Under the pieces are notes generated by a model, which was given only the letters and a program-made list of their open reading frames with translations, was not told where the DNA came from and did no database searches. From Planctomycetes bacterium RBG_16_43_13 (GTDB lineage Bacteria > Planctomycetota > MHYJ01), in assembly GCA_001828445.1 (NCBI GenBank), contig MHYJ01000028.1, forward strand, positions 1 through 6,762: DNA of 6,762 nt, read 5' to 3'. A program made the position numbers and the translations under genes. Below are positions 6,265-6,762 of the stretch, in pieces. How positions within the stretch are numbered: the stretch's first letter is position 1; the number at the start of each line of letters is the position of its first letter.

Positions 6265-6271
6265 TGTGTAC

Positions 6272-6762
6272 ATGTTTTTCAAGGTCGTCACCTTCCGCAA
6301 CAAGGACGGATCCACCCGGCAGTACCTCCATCTCGTCGAAGCGGTGCGAGAAGGAAAGAAGACCCGGCACAAGGTCCTGATCACCCTGGGACGGGTCGAG
6401 CTTCTTCGGGCCTCCGGATCGCTCGACCGGATGGCGGATGCCCTGAACCGGTTGGCGGAAAAAGAGAAGATCGTCGACCTGGCCAAGAACTTGAGAGCCC
6501 CCTCGACCAAACTGTACGGTCCCGTTCCGGTCTTCCGTCGTCTCTGGAAAAACCTTGGGTTGCCCAAAGCGATCGCCGAGGCGGTAAAGAAAGAAACCTT
6601 CTTCGCCTACGACGCCGAAAGTGCCATCTTCCGGATGGTCGTGGGGAGACTCCTTTATCCCAAGAGCAAGCTGGGCACGCACCGGTGGGCGGAGACGGTC
6701 TATTGGGACGACGGGGAAGAGGTCGACCTGCAGCACTACTACCGCTCCCTGGGAGTTCTCTC
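6272..6762 (+). CDS. IS1634-family transposase, N-terminal part, cut by window edge
   Basis: The plus-strand frame runs open from the ATG at 6272 to the right edge, 163 codons without a stop. Its N terminus reads as an IS1634 (IS4-superfamily) transposase: FFKVVTFRNKDGSTRQYLHLV (2-22), then KVLITLGR (34-41), YGPVPVFRRLWKNLGL (82-97), the conserved RLLYPKSKLG (126-135), and YRSLGVL (157-163). Full members are about 500-600 residues with a DDE catalytic core; none of the catalytic acids is in view, so intactness cannot be judged. It would cut and paste the element's DNA. A GTG at 6266 in the same frame is an alternative start adding two residues; a TGA at 6254-6256 blocks anything earlier. No clear ribosome binding site precedes either. 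It is divergent from the polysaccharide operon and unrelated to its function. Confidence 0.85.
   Translation, partial: MFFKVVTFRNKDGSTRQYLHLVEAVREGKKTRHKVLITLGRVELLRASGSLDRMADALNRLAEKEKIVDLAKNLRAPSTKLYGPVPVFRRLWKNLGLPKAIAEAVKKETFFAYDAESAIFRMVVGRLLYPKSKLGTHRWAETVYWDDGEEVDLQHYYRSLGVL

Larger units (their letters stand above)
5944..6271. other. Intergenic region with mobile-element debris and no intact gene
   Basis: These 328 bases separate two divergently oriented genes. The first ~32 bases beside the glycosyltransferase gene are AT-rich (5944-5975), then the sequence switches abruptly to GC-rich DNA that encodes a transposase C-terminal fragment (5976-6104). From 6105 to about 6200 I see no gene, only a small dyad (6103-6114) and short repeats. 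From 6205 the sequence turns AT-rich and holds a plausible promoter for the plus-strand transposase. I see no convincing minus-strand promoter for the polysaccharide operon. Confidence 0.6.

Noticed and set aside
5944..6271. A sigma70 promoter for the polysaccharide operon on the minus strand
   Set aside because: Only weak -10-like AT-rich stretches are seen, with no matching -35 element at a sensible spacing.
6211..6736. Two minus-strand open frames (6567-6211 and 6736-6218) opposite the transposase
   Set aside because: The plus strand encodes recognisable IS1634-type sequence throughout; the reverse frames resemble nothing known and exist because GC-rich DNA has few stops.

Overview
The window is the edge of a bacterial surface-polysaccharide (O-antigen or capsule type) gene cluster that abuts mobile-element DNA. 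The host cannot be named. The sugar-enzyme genes on the left and the transposase on the right are GC-rich: a count of bases 2041-2100 gives 62% G+C and of 6301-6360 gives 58%. The middle genes are much more AT-rich: bases 5581-5640 count 25%. That suggests a Gram-negative host of moderately high GC with a mosaic, partly imported cluster.

Layout. Bases 1-5943 carry six genes, all on the minus strand, so transcription runs right to left: a 758-aa fusion of a GT4 glycosyltransferase with a WbuX/WbpG-type N-acetyl sugar amidotransferase (5943-3667); a HisH-like glutaminase (WbuY, 3670-3056); a HisF-like ammonia-channelling subunit (WbuZ, 3053-2271); a GalE-like NAD-dependent epimerase (2231-1299); an RmlD/QnlA/WbvR-like sugar-nucleotide reductase (1302-418); and the start of a FnlA/WbjB/CapE-like UDP-GlcNAc 4,6-dehydratase (414 to beyond the left edge). 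Junctions are overlaps of 4 bp or gaps of 2-39 bp, so this reads as one operon.

How they work together. The dehydratase and reductase resemble the first two steps of the UDP-L-RhaNAc/UDP-L-QuiNAc (or L-FucNAc) route. The amidotransferase, HisH and HisF trio is the known machinery that turns an N-acetyl group of a sugar into an acetamidino (amidine) group with glutamine-derived ammonia. The simplest reading is synthesis and transfer of an amidinated 2,6-dideoxy-2-amino-L-sugar. The HisF-like protein has Leu where true HisF has its catalytic Asp11, so this is not histidine biosynthesis.

Bases 5944-6271 have no intact gene. They hold a C-terminal transposase fragment (5976-6104, plus strand), then a short non-coding stretch with small repeats and a likely promoter. 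From 6272 to the right edge, on the plus strand, is the N-terminal part of an IS1634-family transposase. The polysaccharide operon therefore starts immediately beside insertion-sequence debris.

The most notable item is the in-frame glycosyltransferase-amidotransferase fusion, joined by an Asn/Lys-rich linker that looks like former intergenic DNA. I see no tRNA, rRNA, CRISPR array or replication origin.
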